Part shown: in pieces, positions 1 to 7,132 of the stretch
Position numbering within the stretch: position 1 is the stretch's first letter
Layout: each line of letters starts with the position of its first letter
NCBI GenBank assembly: GCA_002748015.1
Contig: PDRH01000114.1
Location: 1 to 10,101, forward strand
DNA length: 10,101 bases
Direction of reading: 5' to 3'
Source of the DNA: Bacteroidota bacterium
GTDB lineage: Bacteria > Bacteroidota > Bacteroidia > Bacteroidales > CAJPTX01
Program-made: the position numbers and the translations under genes
Notes under the pieces: model-generated
The model's database searches: none
Told to the model about the DNA's origin: nothing
What the model saw: the letters and a program-made list of their open reading frames with translations, nothing else

Positions 1-192
1 CTGGAACTCCGCCCCCTGCTGGTAGAGGAGATCGGCATCCCGAGGAAGCGGCCCGGGCAGGCGAGGGTCTTCAAGGTAGCGATTTATCGCCACATGGTTC
101 TGCGTACCTAAGCGTCTCACAGTGCGCTTCCCCCCGATGAACAGGAGAAGGAGAACCGCTGCGACCAGCACGATGTATCCCTCTTTCCTCAT
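1..192 (-). CDS. Small membrane-anchored protein of unknown function, N-terminal part only (runs off left edge)
   Basis: I do not recognise this gene. An ATG at 192-190 opens a frame that stays open for 64 codons to the window edge. The product begins MRKEGYIVLV, continues into a single hydrophobic segment (about residues 6-21), then a basic patch KRTVRR, then a polar stretch rich in proline and leucine. This suggests a signal anchor or uncleaved signal peptide with the rest outside or on one face of the membrane; positive charge on both sides leaves the topology unclear. The ATG overlaps the TGA of the upstream phosphatase gene in an ATGA arrangement. This strongly supports the start and points to translational coupling, so the protein may work with the phosphatase. 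The C-terminal part is outside the window, so the family cannot be judged. Confidence 0.72.
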   Translation of the reverse strand, partial: MRKEGYIVLVAAVLLLLFIGGKRTVRRLGTQNHVAINRYLEDPRLPGPLPRDADLLYQQGAEFQ

Positions 193-2345
193 GGCGCTTC
201 GAGTTGGATGCCCAGAAGGCATATGTCATCGGTCTGCTCCATCCCCTGCCTATGCGTGGCAATAAGCTCTTCAAATACCCGCTGCTGAATTGCCACCGGC
301 TCGCAGGACAGCTCCTCCATGATGGCCGCTACACGCCGCCAGCCGATTTTACGGTAGTCCTCATTGAGCTGATCCACGATACCATCCGAGGTCAGATAGA
401 TGGTACTGACCCCCTCAAAGGGGATGATGATATCCTCGAAATTAGAGGCCACCATCCCACCCCCAACGCTCGAAAGGCTACCCCTGTAGCGCTCCACCTC
501 ACCATTGCGCACCACGTAGAAGGCGTTAGAGGCCGAGCTCACCACGAGCTGACGCTCCGGTAGGTCCACCCGCATAACGGTAAGATCCATGGAGTAGTGC
601 CCCACATCCTGCTTCTCCTTCTGGCCCAGGTAGTCCAGGATCTGCTGGTGGATCAGCTCCAATATCATGGCCGGATCGTAGATCATCCACTCGTGCACTA
701 TCTTATTGAGAATGATATTCCCCACCAGGTTCATCATCGCACCGGGGACTCCATGGCCGACGCAGTCGACCACAGCTACTATCTTCGACTCCCCAACCTC
801 AGCGTACCAGTAGAAGTCGCCAGATACCACATCGCGCGGACTGTAGAGTACAAAAGCACCCCTAAAGCCCTGTGCTATTTTCTGGATATCTGGCAAGAGG
901 CTACGCTGTATGTTGCGCATGTGGTTGATGCTCCGAACCATTCTCTCCTCGCTCTGCTCGAGGACAGCCTTCAGCTGGAGCTTGATGGCATGATCCTGCT
1001 GCATCCGCTGGCGCTGGGCCTCTATCCGCTGGTTTTGAGCTTTCCACTCATGCTGGCTCTTGTCCAGCAGCGCCTTCGATTCCCGGAGCGAAGCTCGAAG
1101 GGGCATAAGCCTCCGGTAGGTACTCATGAAGTAGCCCAGCAACCCCAGCAAAACGAATAGCCCTATCCCTAGCACCAGGAGCTGCGTACCGCTCTTTCCG
1201 CGACCACCGGTAAGCTCCGACAAACGATACACCTGCACCCTGTTACGCTGGATACTCCGCTCGAGTAGAGCGACCTGCTCCTCAAAGCGATGCGGCGCAC
1301 CACCCATCGGACTCCGCTCCATCCAGTCCACATAGTCCGCTAAACACTCCATGGCCTCGGAATGATCACCGAGTGCAGAATCCCATTTCGCCTTCAGGAA
1401 GAGAAGGGTATAGTAGGCATCAAAATTACGGGCCAGCTCCAGCTGCTCAAGCGCCTCAGTGGCAACCCGCCGAGCTTCAGCAATGCGGAGTGTTGCACCC
1501 AGCAGACGAGCCTTTACGGACAGCGCCTGCCCCAGGAGTTCATTGACACCTGAAGCCCGAGCCAGCTCCAGCGCCTCCTGCACGTGCCGCGCAGCGTATC
1601 CATACTCACCAAGCTGAAGGTACTGCTCCGCAATCAGGATGGCTGTGTGCACCCGATCCACTAGCGATAGATCGTCCCCAGCTATGCGGCTGGCGCGGTA
1701 GAGCAACGCAAGCGCATGGAGGTTATCACCCTCCACCGCCTTGAGACGAGCCAACGCATTCAGAATTATTGGCAGGAAGCACCTCCCCCCCTCCTCCGCC
1801 TGTGGCAGGGCCTCCTCATAGAGCTGCTTGGCCTTGTCGTAGCACTCCTCCTCCATGTATATTGCCCCGGACTGGCACAGAAGACGGATACGCAGCGGCA
1901 GGGGCATCCCCTCAAATTCATAGGTACTGGCCATCCGTAGGGCCATGAGCGCCCGCAGGCTCTCCTTCCGTCCCGCCAGCTGCTGCGCCTGGGCCATGTA
2001 GACATACATCGCAAAAAGCGAATCTGAATACTCCTGCACATGGGCCAGAGCATCGGGGAGAGGAGCATCCACGTCATTCCCGTTCTGGCTGAGGGTGAGG
2101 AAATAGCGCTTCCAGGCCCCATAGCGAGCTATAGCCAGCGTATCATCCCGCTCAATGGCCACCTCCCCGTAGCGCTCCAGGTAGCACCGAACGCACTCCG
2201 GCCGAGACCGATGCAAGTAGTGAAAGAGCGTATCCTGCAGCGCATCGAACCTAGCCCCCTCCTCCGCTAGGGGGTGGGCTTGCGCCACGGCATTGTCCAG
2301 GCCAACGAACGCAAGCAGCAGCAGTAGGACGAGCCGCCATCCCAC
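189..2345 (-). CDS. TPR-containing, membrane-anchored SpoIIE-type PP2C serine/threonine phosphatase
   Basis: A 718-residue predicted signalling phosphatase. Residues 1-22 form a signal peptide ending AVA/QA. Residues about 30-350 are helical with TPR-like units (about 155-187, 191-222, 235-266, 271-307, 311-345), presumably a periplasmic sensor. A transmembrane helix lies at about 388-406. A charged, glutamine-rich coiled coil (about 415-475) leads to the cytoplasmic SpoIIE domain (about 495-715). That domain keeps the PP2C metal-binding motifs SGDFYW (D510), DCVGHGVPGA (D527), TSDG (D654) and TDDI (D706/D707), so it should be active, by family knowledge removing phosphate from Ser/Thr of a partner such as an anti-sigma antagonist. 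The start is GTG: no in-frame ATG lies near, and an in-frame stop sits at 2409-2411. Only the GTG start gives an intact signal peptide. The gene lies 104 bases after the omega-amidase gene and overlaps the next gene by 4 bases. The substrate and stimulus are not visible. Confidence 0.9.
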   Translation of the reverse strand: MGWRLVLLLLLAFVGLDNAVAQAHPLAEEGARFDALQDTLFHYLHRSRPECVRCYLERYGEVAIERDDTLAIARYGAWKRYFLTLSQNGNDVDAPLPDALAHVQEYSDSLFAMYVYMAQAQQLAGRKESLRALMALRMASTYEFEGMPLPLRIRLLCQSGAIYMEEECYDKAKQLYEEALPQAEEGGRCFLPIILNALARLKAVEGDNLHALALLYRASRIAGDDLSLVDRVHTAILIAEQYLQLGEYGYAARHVQEALELARASGVNELLGQALSVKARLLGATLRIAEARRVATEALEQLELARNFDAYYTLLFLKAKWDSALGDHSEAMECLADYVDWMERSPMGGAPHRFEEQVALLERSIQRNRVQVYRLSELTGGRGKSGTQLLVLGIGLFVLLGLLGYFMSTYRRLMPLRASLRESKALLDKSQHEWKAQNQRIEAQRQRMQQDHAIKLQLKAVLEQSEERMVRSINHMRNIQRSLLPDIQKIAQGFRGAFVLYSPRDVVSGDFYWYAEVGESKIVAVVDCVGHGVPGAMMNLVGNIILNKIVHEWMIYDPAMILELIHQQILDYLGQKEKQDVGHYSMDLTVMRVDLPERQLVVSSASNAFYVVRNGEVERYRGSLSSVGGGMVASNFEDIIIPFEGVSTIYLTSDGIVDQLNEDYRKIGWRRVAAIMEELSCEPVAIQQRVFEELIATHRQGMEQTDDICLLGIQLEAP

Positions 2346-2449
2346 GGTGGCAGATGAGGGTAAGCACCCACCTGCCTCGCTACGCTTTACACCTGAAGTA
2401 TACAGAACCTACCCTCCCTATATAGCGTTGATAATCAGTCCTTCTATGC

Positions 2450-3226
2450 TTAGATAGACGTAGCCTCCCGCAGAAAAGGGTACTTTGCACGTTGCTGCTG
2501 CAGACGCGAGTACGAAAGATCGGCCAAAACCACCCCCTCCTGTTCAGGTGGCAGCTCAGCCAGCGTCTTGCCCGAGGGGGCCACCACCTTTGAGCTTCCC
2601 CTGTAGGGTATGCCCTGCACATCCGTTCCCACGCGGTTACACCCCCCGAGATAGCACTGATTCTCTATGGCTCGTGCATCCAGCAGCGTACGCCAGTTGG
2701 GGTCGCGACTTGCCGGCCAGGAGGCCGGGTAGAGCAGAAGATCATAGCCATCCAGGTTGCGCGCCGTCTCCGGGAAACGGAGGTCATAGCAAACCTGCGG
2801 GCAGATTTTCCACCCCCGGTAGGATACCCGCTTACCCTCGCTACCCGCGGTGAAGAGCCTCGTCTCACCCGCCAGGGAGAATAGGTGCATCTTATCGTAC
2901 CACTCTACCGCCCCATCCGGAAAGGCGAAGTAGAAGCGGTTGTAGAGCCGCCCACCATCCTCAGTGGCCAGGGTCCCACAGACCAGAGCATCGTGCTGCT
3001 TGGCCCGCTGGCGCATCCACTCCACGCAGGCACCCATATGCGGCTCGGGAGCAAGCTCGTCAGTGGTAATAAAGCCATGGTTGAACATCTCCGGTAGCAC
3101 GATTAGCCCCACCCGCTCAGGCAGACCATCCATCATCCGCCCAAAACCATCCAAATTCTCCTGGGTAGCGAGATGCTGCAAATCCTTCTGCAGTAGCGCA
3201 AGGGTTAGCGTTTCCTCTGTCATCAT
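2450..3226 (-). CDS. yafV: Omega-amidase, YafV/Nit2-type nitrilase-superfamily amidohydrolase
   Basis: A cytoplasmic enzyme of 258 residues, the usual length for YafV. The nitrilase Glu-Lys-Cys triad is visible as E46 (VLPEMF), K112 (YDKMHLF) and C146 (QVCYDLRFP). The downstream RAIENQ, GCNRVG and YRGSSKV segments match the YafV subgroup of carbon-nitrogen hydrolases. By family knowledge it hydrolyses 2-oxoglutaramate and 2-oxosuccinamate to the 2-oxoacid and ammonia, clearing products of glutamine- or asparagine-dependent transamination, including the last transamination of methionine salvage. The gene starts with two consecutive ATG codons one base after the miaB stop, so it is surely cotranscribed and probably translationally coupled with miaB. 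Other nitrilase-superfamily substrates cannot be ruled out, but the motif context favours omega-amidase. Confidence 0.9.
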   Translation of the reverse strand: MMTEETLTLALLQKDLQHLATQENLDGFGRMMDGLPERVGLIVLPEMFNHGFITTDELAPEPHMGACVEWMRQRAKQHDALVCGTLATEDGGRLYNRFYFAFPDGAVEWYDKMHLFSLAGETRLFTAGSEGKRVSYRGWKICPQVCYDLRFPETARNLDGYDLLLYPASWPASRDPNWRTLLDARAIENQCYLGGCNRVGTDVQGIPYRGSSKVVAPSGKTLAELPPEQEGVVLADLSYSRLQQQRAKYPFLREATSI

Positions 3227-3227
3227 C

Positions 3228-4589
3228 CTATACTGTTTCTAGTGGTTCGGACCGATCCTCCTTCAGGTGCGCCCTGAGGGTTGTCTGCGTCGTATCGTCC
3301 ACCACGACCCTAACGTAGTCCCCGGCCTGAGCATGCCCCCGGGGGAAGACCACCATCCGATTCTGCTGCGTACGCCCGCAGAACTCCTCGGGGTCTTTCC
3401 GCGATGGCCCCTCTACCAGCACGCTGAACTCACGCCCCACGTCACGCAGATTGGTGGCCATCGAGGCCGCATTTTGAAGCGCAATGATTTCCTGGAGACG
3501 CGCATTCTTCACGGACTCCGGCACATCGTCAGCAAGCCGCTTGGCCGCATAGGTCCCGGGCCGCTCAGAGTACATGAACATGAACGCCCCATCGAATACC
3601 ACCTCCTCCATCAGGCTGATGGTCTCCCGATGGTCTGCATCGGTTTCCCCGCAGAAGCCCGCGATTATATCCGTCGTTATGGCGCAGCCCGGCAGAATGC
3701 GCCGAATGCTCTCCACCTTCTCGAGGTAGAGCTCCCGCGTGTAGGTACGACGCATGCGCTTGAGCACGGCATTCGACCCCGACTGGAAGGGCAGGTGGAT
3801 ATGGCGACAGATATTCTCATGGCTAGCCATCGTCTGCAGCACCTCCTCGGTAATATCCTTCGGATGCGAGGTGGCGAAGCGCACCCGCATATCCGGCACG
3901 GCGGCTGCCACCTCCCCCAGCAAACGGGCAAAGGGCCAATGCGCCCCTTCAGGATGGCGATACCGGTAGCTATCCACATTCTGGCCCAGGAGGGTTACCT
4001 CCCTATAGCCCTCCGCCTGCAGGCCCAACACCTCACGGACGATAGACCCCGGCTCACGGCTACGCTCCCGCCCCCGCGTATAGGGAACGATGCAGTAGGT
4101 ACACATGTTATCGCACCCCCGCATGATAGAGGTAAAAGCCGAAATCCCATTCCCGCCGAAGCGCAACGGCTCTATATCATCGTAGGTCTCGGTGCGCGAG
4201 AGCTGCGTATTGATGGCACGCCCGGACTGCTGGGCCTGAACGATCAACCCGGGTAGCTCACGGTAGGCATCAGGCCCCACGACGATATCCACCCCCACAG
4301 CCGGCTCGAGCAGCTCCTCCTTGAGTCGCTCGGCCATGCAGCCGATGAGGGCAATGAGTAGCCCCGGCTTCTCCTTCGCCCGGAGCGAACGGAAGTAGCC
4401 TATCCGCCCGAGGATACGAACCTCTGCATTATCACGGATGGCGCAGGTATTAATCACCACCAAGTCCGCCGCCTCTACCGAAGGGCTCAGAGCATGCCCC
4501 TGCGAGGCAAGCACCGAGGCCACCACCTCGCTATCATTGACATTCATCTGGCAACCGTAGGTCTCTATAAATACATTCAGTTTTTCCAT
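3228..4589 (-). CDS. miaB: tRNA-2-methylthio-N6-dimethylallyladenosine synthase MiaB
   Basis: A radical-SAM methylthiotransferase that converts i6A37 of tRNAs reading UNN codons into ms2i6A37. Residue numbers use the ATG at 4589 (453 residues). The N-terminal UPF0004 domain has its three cluster cysteines at C13 (TYGCQMN), C49 (NTCAIRD) and C84 (IGCMAER). The radical-SAM motif CxxxCxxC is C159-C163-C166 (RGCDNMCTYC), followed by YTRGRERSR. Further landmarks are LLGQNVDSY, TSHPKD, HLPFQSG and YSERPGTYA. A C-terminal TRAM domain (about 375-440) carries CGRTQQNR and VEGPSRK. An in-frame ATG at 4616 would add nine residues; I prefer 4589 because the protein then begins just before the conserved FIETYGCQMN block. 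A strong promoter candidate lies upstream, and the omega-amidase gene follows after one base. MtaB and RimO are excluded by the NTCAIRD and TYGCQMN signatures. Confidence 0.96.
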   Translation of the reverse strand: MEKLNVFIETYGCQMNVNDSEVVASVLASQGHALSPSVEAADLVVINTCAIRDNAEVRILGRIGYFRSLRAKEKPGLLIALIGCMAERLKEELLEPAVGVDIVVGPDAYRELPGLIVQAQQSGRAINTQLSRTETYDDIEPLRFGGNGISAFTSIMRGCDNMCTYCIVPYTRGRERSREPGSIVREVLGLQAEGYREVTLLGQNVDSYRYRHPEGAHWPFARLLGEVAAAVPDMRVRFATSHPKDITEEVLQTMASHENICRHIHLPFQSGSNAVLKRMRRTYTRELYLEKVESIRRILPGCAITTDIIAGFCGETDADHRETISLMEEVVFDGAFMFMYSERPGTYAAKRLADDVPESVKNARLQEIIALQNAASMATNLRDVGREFSVLVEGPSRKDPEEFCGRTQQNRMVVFPRGHAQAGDYVRVVVDDTTQTTLRAHLKEDRSEPLETV

Positions 4590-4657
4590 ACGGTTCGAAG
4601 CTCGGCGCAAAGGCATTGGTTACTACATGGCATGAGCATGCCGGACAAATCTCTATG

Positions 4658-4690
4658 CAAATGTAGGGAAATATACGTAAACTGCACAAT
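4658..4690 (-). promoter_or_regulatory. Bacteroidetes-type promoter for miaB operon
   Basis: Read on the minus strand, a perfect -7 box TACATTTG (4665-4658) matches the Bacteroidetes primary-sigma consensus TAnnTTTG. It is preceded 21 bases upstream by ATTG (4690-4687), one mismatch from the -33 TTTG element. Transcription should start near 4650, giving a leader of about 60 bases to the ATG at 4589, or about 35 bases to the alternative ATG at 4616. This is the only candidate here with both elements in proper spacing. Confidence 0.65.
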
Positions 4691-4746
4691 CCTAAGCCTG
4701 AAGCCTACTGCAGTAGCATACGCAACTCACCTTCGTCTACAACCAC

Positions 4747-4785
4747 AAAAAGCAAAAAGAGCGTAGCCCCTCACCTGCTACTCGC
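4747..4785 (-). terminator. Probable intrinsic terminator of the LRR gene pair
   Basis: About 40 bases past the stop of the cysteine-ladder LRR gene, the minus strand can fold GCG-(AG bulge)-TAGC, a nine-base loop, then GCTA-CGC. Two runs of five T (4758-4754 and 4751-4747) follow. The stem is short and bulged, but its position between two transcription units and the T tracts support termination. Confidence 0.5.
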
Positions 4786-4823
4786 AATTCCGCCAGCCGC
4801 ACGCGAAGCGCAAGCCGTTCATA

Positions 4824-5729
4824 CTAGTCACAGCTGGCCGCACCCCCATAGCCTATACGCCACCGCTTACGCTGGGCCAGCTCCAGGGCCATACGCAACG
4901 AGTGGGTCATGCTATCAGCAGGAATAGCCTCCAGGTAGGCGACCCCCTGCTGGCCAGCAGGCACAATGCGCAGCGCACGCAGCAGCCCCTCGATGGCCAA
5001 GGGGGAGAGGTTGTTGCCAAAGCAGCTCAACTGCCGAAGCTGCCAATTGGTACGCAGCTCCAGGATACCCAGCTGATTATCCTGGCAGTAGAGCTCCTCA
5101 AGGGCGGGATTCCTCGAAAGGTCGATATTCCGCAGAACGTTCTTGCTACAATCCAGGTAGCGAAGGCTGTCGCATCCCGACACGACCAGCACCGCCAGGC
5201 TATTACCATGGCAATCCAGACGGCGGAGGACAGGGCAAGGGCCGAGGTCCAATGCAGTAAGGCGGTTGGCCCCGCAGTCCAAGACCTCCAGCTCCCGGTT
5301 GCCAGTCAGGTCGAGGCTGGCCAGTAGGCACCCCTCCACGTTTAGCTCCTCTAGGCTTGGGCATCCGCTCACCTCTAGCGCACGGATTGCACCGCCAGAA
5401 GGGCTACAGTCCAGACCAGCCACCCCGCCATATATGCTAAGCGTACCCCCCTTTAGCGGGCGTACTACGTCCGAATAGCTATCCCAGATGAGAAGCTCCT
5501 CCTTGGCGCCCGCCCCGTAGTCGAGCCACACCACCGTGCTGTCCTCACGCGCACGAAGCCGGACGGAGAAGGTCGTATCCGGAGCAAAGCTTATGCTGAC
5601 GCGGGGGATGGCTGAAGCTCCCCCAGCCCCCTGCGCAAGAGCGAACGATGGTGCAAGCAGCAGGAGGGCAAGGAATGGCACGAGGCAACGCGCAGCACCC
5701 TGCGCACGCTGGCAATGAAGACGTATCAT
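4824..5729 (-). CDS. Exported leucine-rich-repeat protein with an internalin-J-like 21-residue cysteine ladder
   Basis: 301 residues. A signal peptide (residues 1-32, ending SFALA before QGA) sends it out of the cytoplasm; no lipobox cysteine is present. Residues about 105-245 are repeats of the form LxxLDCxxNxLxxLDLSxNPx. The conserved cysteine falls at C152, C173, C194, C215 and C236, exactly 21 residues apart, with C108 as an earlier irregular unit. This is the cysteine-ladder LRR pattern known from Listeria internalin J. The segment after the repeats (about 240-294, with IEGLLRALR and ending AQRKRWRIGY) looks like the C-terminal cap usual in Bacteroidota members of this group. I see no LPXTG or obvious type IX sorting domain. 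By family it probably binds a protein or glycan ligand; the partner is unknown. It starts 60 bases after the BspA-like gene and is probably cotranscribed with it. Confidence 0.82.
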   Translation of the reverse strand: MIRLHCQRAQGAARCLVPFLALLLLAPSFALAQGAGGASAIPRVSISFAPDTTFSVRLRAREDSTVVWLDYGAGAKEELLIWDSYSDVVRPLKGGTLSIYGGVAGLDCSPSGGAIRALEVSGCPSLEELNVEGCLLASLDLTGNRELEVLDCGANRLTALDLGPCPVLRRLDCHGNSLAVLVVSGCDSLRYLDCSKNVLRNIDLSRNPALEELYCQDNQLGILELRTNWQLRQLSCFGNNLSPLAIEGLLRALRIVPAGQQGVAYLEAIPADSMTHSLRMALELAQRKRWRIGYGGAASCD

Positions 5730-5789
5730 AGTAGCTTAACCGTTGCAGTGAGGCCGGCGAGGTGGCCAGATAGAAATACCTTTCTTCTC

Positions 5790-7046
5790 CTAGCTCTTCT
5801 CTTTTTTCTTCAGCTTCTTGGGCAAACCCCAGCCGTACCACCGCCCCTTCGTATAGCCCTTATCCTTAGCGTAGAGCACATCCCCCTTGCTGTTGGTCGG
5901 CGCATAGCCCACGAAGCGATCACCCCTATAGGTGGTAAGCTTCCGGCTAGCCGGGCAGCTCATGCAGAGCATACGGGTAAGATGTTGCTCTGAAATAGTA
6001 CCCACAGATTCGGGAATCTGAATGGTGGGAACCGCCACAGGAAGGGCAAGCTCCCGGAGGTTCATGCAGTTGCGGAAAGCGGTAAGCCCCCAGCGCTTAA
6101 GGCTAGGGAGCGCCACCCGCTCGAGGCTAGTACAATCGAGAAAAGCCCAGTTCCCTATGCTCTCGACCATAGGGAAAACCGCCTGCTTGAGGGACGAACA
6201 CCCCTGAAACGCCCCAACAACGATAAGATGCGCCATCGGGAAGGACACCACGCTAAGGCTAGTACAGTGCTGGAAAGCCCAGAGACCCACCCATTCCACC
6301 GAGGCGAACTTGGCCACCTCGAGCCGGGTACAACCCGCAAAAACCCCCTCATCCAGCTCGTCCACAAGCTGAAAATCTACCCGGCCGAGAGCCCTCGCAT
6401 TCTGGAAGGCATACTCCCCCAAATGCTCCACACGCTGGTACTCCGCCAAGCGTAGCGCATAGCAATCCTTAAAGGCCTTCTCACCTATGCTCACAACCTT
6501 CTTAGCCCGAAGAACTGCGAGCTTCTCGCACCCCTCGAAGGCACCATCGCCTATGCTCTCCAGGTCTGGAAACTGCGCCAGCTTGAGCGCCCTCGCATGG
6601 TTGAAGGCGAGCTGCCCTATGGCCTTGACCCCATGGACAAGCAGCACCTCCAGCGCATCCCCGAAGAAGGTGCGAGCGGTATCGAGCCCAGCCGACTTGT
6701 AGCCCCACTTGGTGCGCTGCGAAGCGTAGGCATCAAGCCCCGGGATGTCAGAAACCTTCCGCGTACTCTCCTTGATCTCAAAATACTTCAGGCCGGAAAG
6801 CTGCAAACGCTGCTCGCGTAGCCAGCTCCAATCCTCCACCTTGAACTCCCCACCCACAATGGCCAGGCGCTCTACCTTAGTAAGGGAAACACCCCCCAAA
6901 GCCTTCTCAAGGGAGCCCCCCTCATGGACAACCGGAGCATTCTCCCCGCGCAAAGTGTACTCGAGGCTAACCCTAGCCCACGCCCACGGGCCAGTCGATA
7001 GGATTAGCACGAGTAGGAAGCCTGTGTACTTAGCTAGTAATCTCAT
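5790..7046 (-). CDS. Exported BspA-like (LRR_5 / TpLRR) leucine-rich-repeat protein
   Basis: 418 residues from the ATG at 7046. An in-frame ATG at 7097 would put 17 non-signal residues in front and leave almost no leader after the candidate promoter. The chosen start gives a clean signal peptide (residues 1-24, ending AWA). Residues about 140-335 are BspA-type repeats of the form IGxxAFxxCxxLxxVxxPxV, with the landmark Phe at 148, 170, 192, 214, 236, 258, 280, 302 and 324: nine units of exactly 22 residues. Further on are a CxxC (C361, C364; CMSC) and a strongly basic tail (PKKLKKKEKS). BspA-family proteins of oral and gut Bacteroidota and Treponema mediate attachment to host or bacterial surfaces. 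This one lacks a visible surface anchor, so a periplasmic or secreted location is possible. It precedes the cysteine-ladder LRR gene by 60 bases. Confidence 0.85.
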   Translation of the reverse strand: MRLLAKYTGFLLVLILSTGPWAWARVSLEYTLRGENAPVVHEGGSLEKALGGVSLTKVERLAIVGGEFKVEDWSWLREQRLQLSGLKYFEIKESTRKVSDIPGLDAYASQRTKWGYKSAGLDTARTFFGDALEVLLVHGVKAIGQLAFNHARALKLAQFPDLESIGDGAFEGCEKLAVLRAKKVVSIGEKAFKDCYALRLAEYQRVEHLGEYAFQNARALGRVDFQLVDELDEGVFAGCTRLEVAKFASVEWVGLWAFQHCTSLSVVSFPMAHLIVVGAFQGCSSLKQAVFPMVESIGNWAFLDCTSLERVALPSLKRWGLTAFRNCMNLRELALPVAVPTIQIPESVGTISEQHLTRMLCMSCPASRKLTTYRGDRFVGYAPTNSKGDVLYAKDKGYTKGRWYGWGLPKKLKKKEKS

Positions 7047-7104
7047 ATCCGAACGCAAGTTTAGGGACACACCCACCGGGCTGACGCAGGAGGGCATAGC
7101 CCTA

Positions 7105-7112
7105 CAAAAGTA
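7105..7112 (-). promoter_or_regulatory. Bacteroidetes -7 promoter element before the BspA-like gene
   Basis: TACTTTTG on the minus strand is a perfect match to TAnnTTTG, lying about 60 bases before the ATG at 7046. No clear TTTG -33 element is found 19-21 bases upstream. The box sits inside a small dyad (CTAC-TTTT-GTAG). A second dyad, AGGGC-ATA-GCCCT at 7091-7103, lies where transcription would begin and could be an operator or leader hairpin; that role is speculative. Confidence 0.42.
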
Positions 7113-7132
7113 GCGTTTTTGCGAAAACTGCC

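Noticed and set aside
597..1160. 187-codon plus-strand frame opposite the phosphatase gene
   Set aside because: The minus-strand SpoIIE domain and coiled coil are clear there; the plus-strand translation has no coherent domain or start context.
2346..2449. TATACTTC as a promoter -7 box for the phosphatase gene
   Set aside because: Only half of the TTTG part matches and no -33 element is spaced correctly; read-through from miaB-omega-amidase is equally likely.
3267..4256. 329-codon open frame on the plus strand opposite miaB
   Set aside because: It mirrors the GC-rich codon pattern of miaB, shows no recognisable domain, is rich in His, Arg and Pro as expected of an antisense shadow, and miaB on the other strand is certain.
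7047..7097. Upstream ATG of the BspA-like gene (17 more residues)
   Set aside because: It would bury the signal peptide and place the start almost at the predicted transcription start; the ATG at 7046 gives a standard signal peptide and leader.
7113..7132. GTTTT-CGCA-AAAAC hairpin after the glycosyltransferase gene as a terminator
   Set aside because: The stem is entirely A/T apart from one G-C pair and is not followed by an uninterrupted T run, so it is unlikely to terminate transcription.
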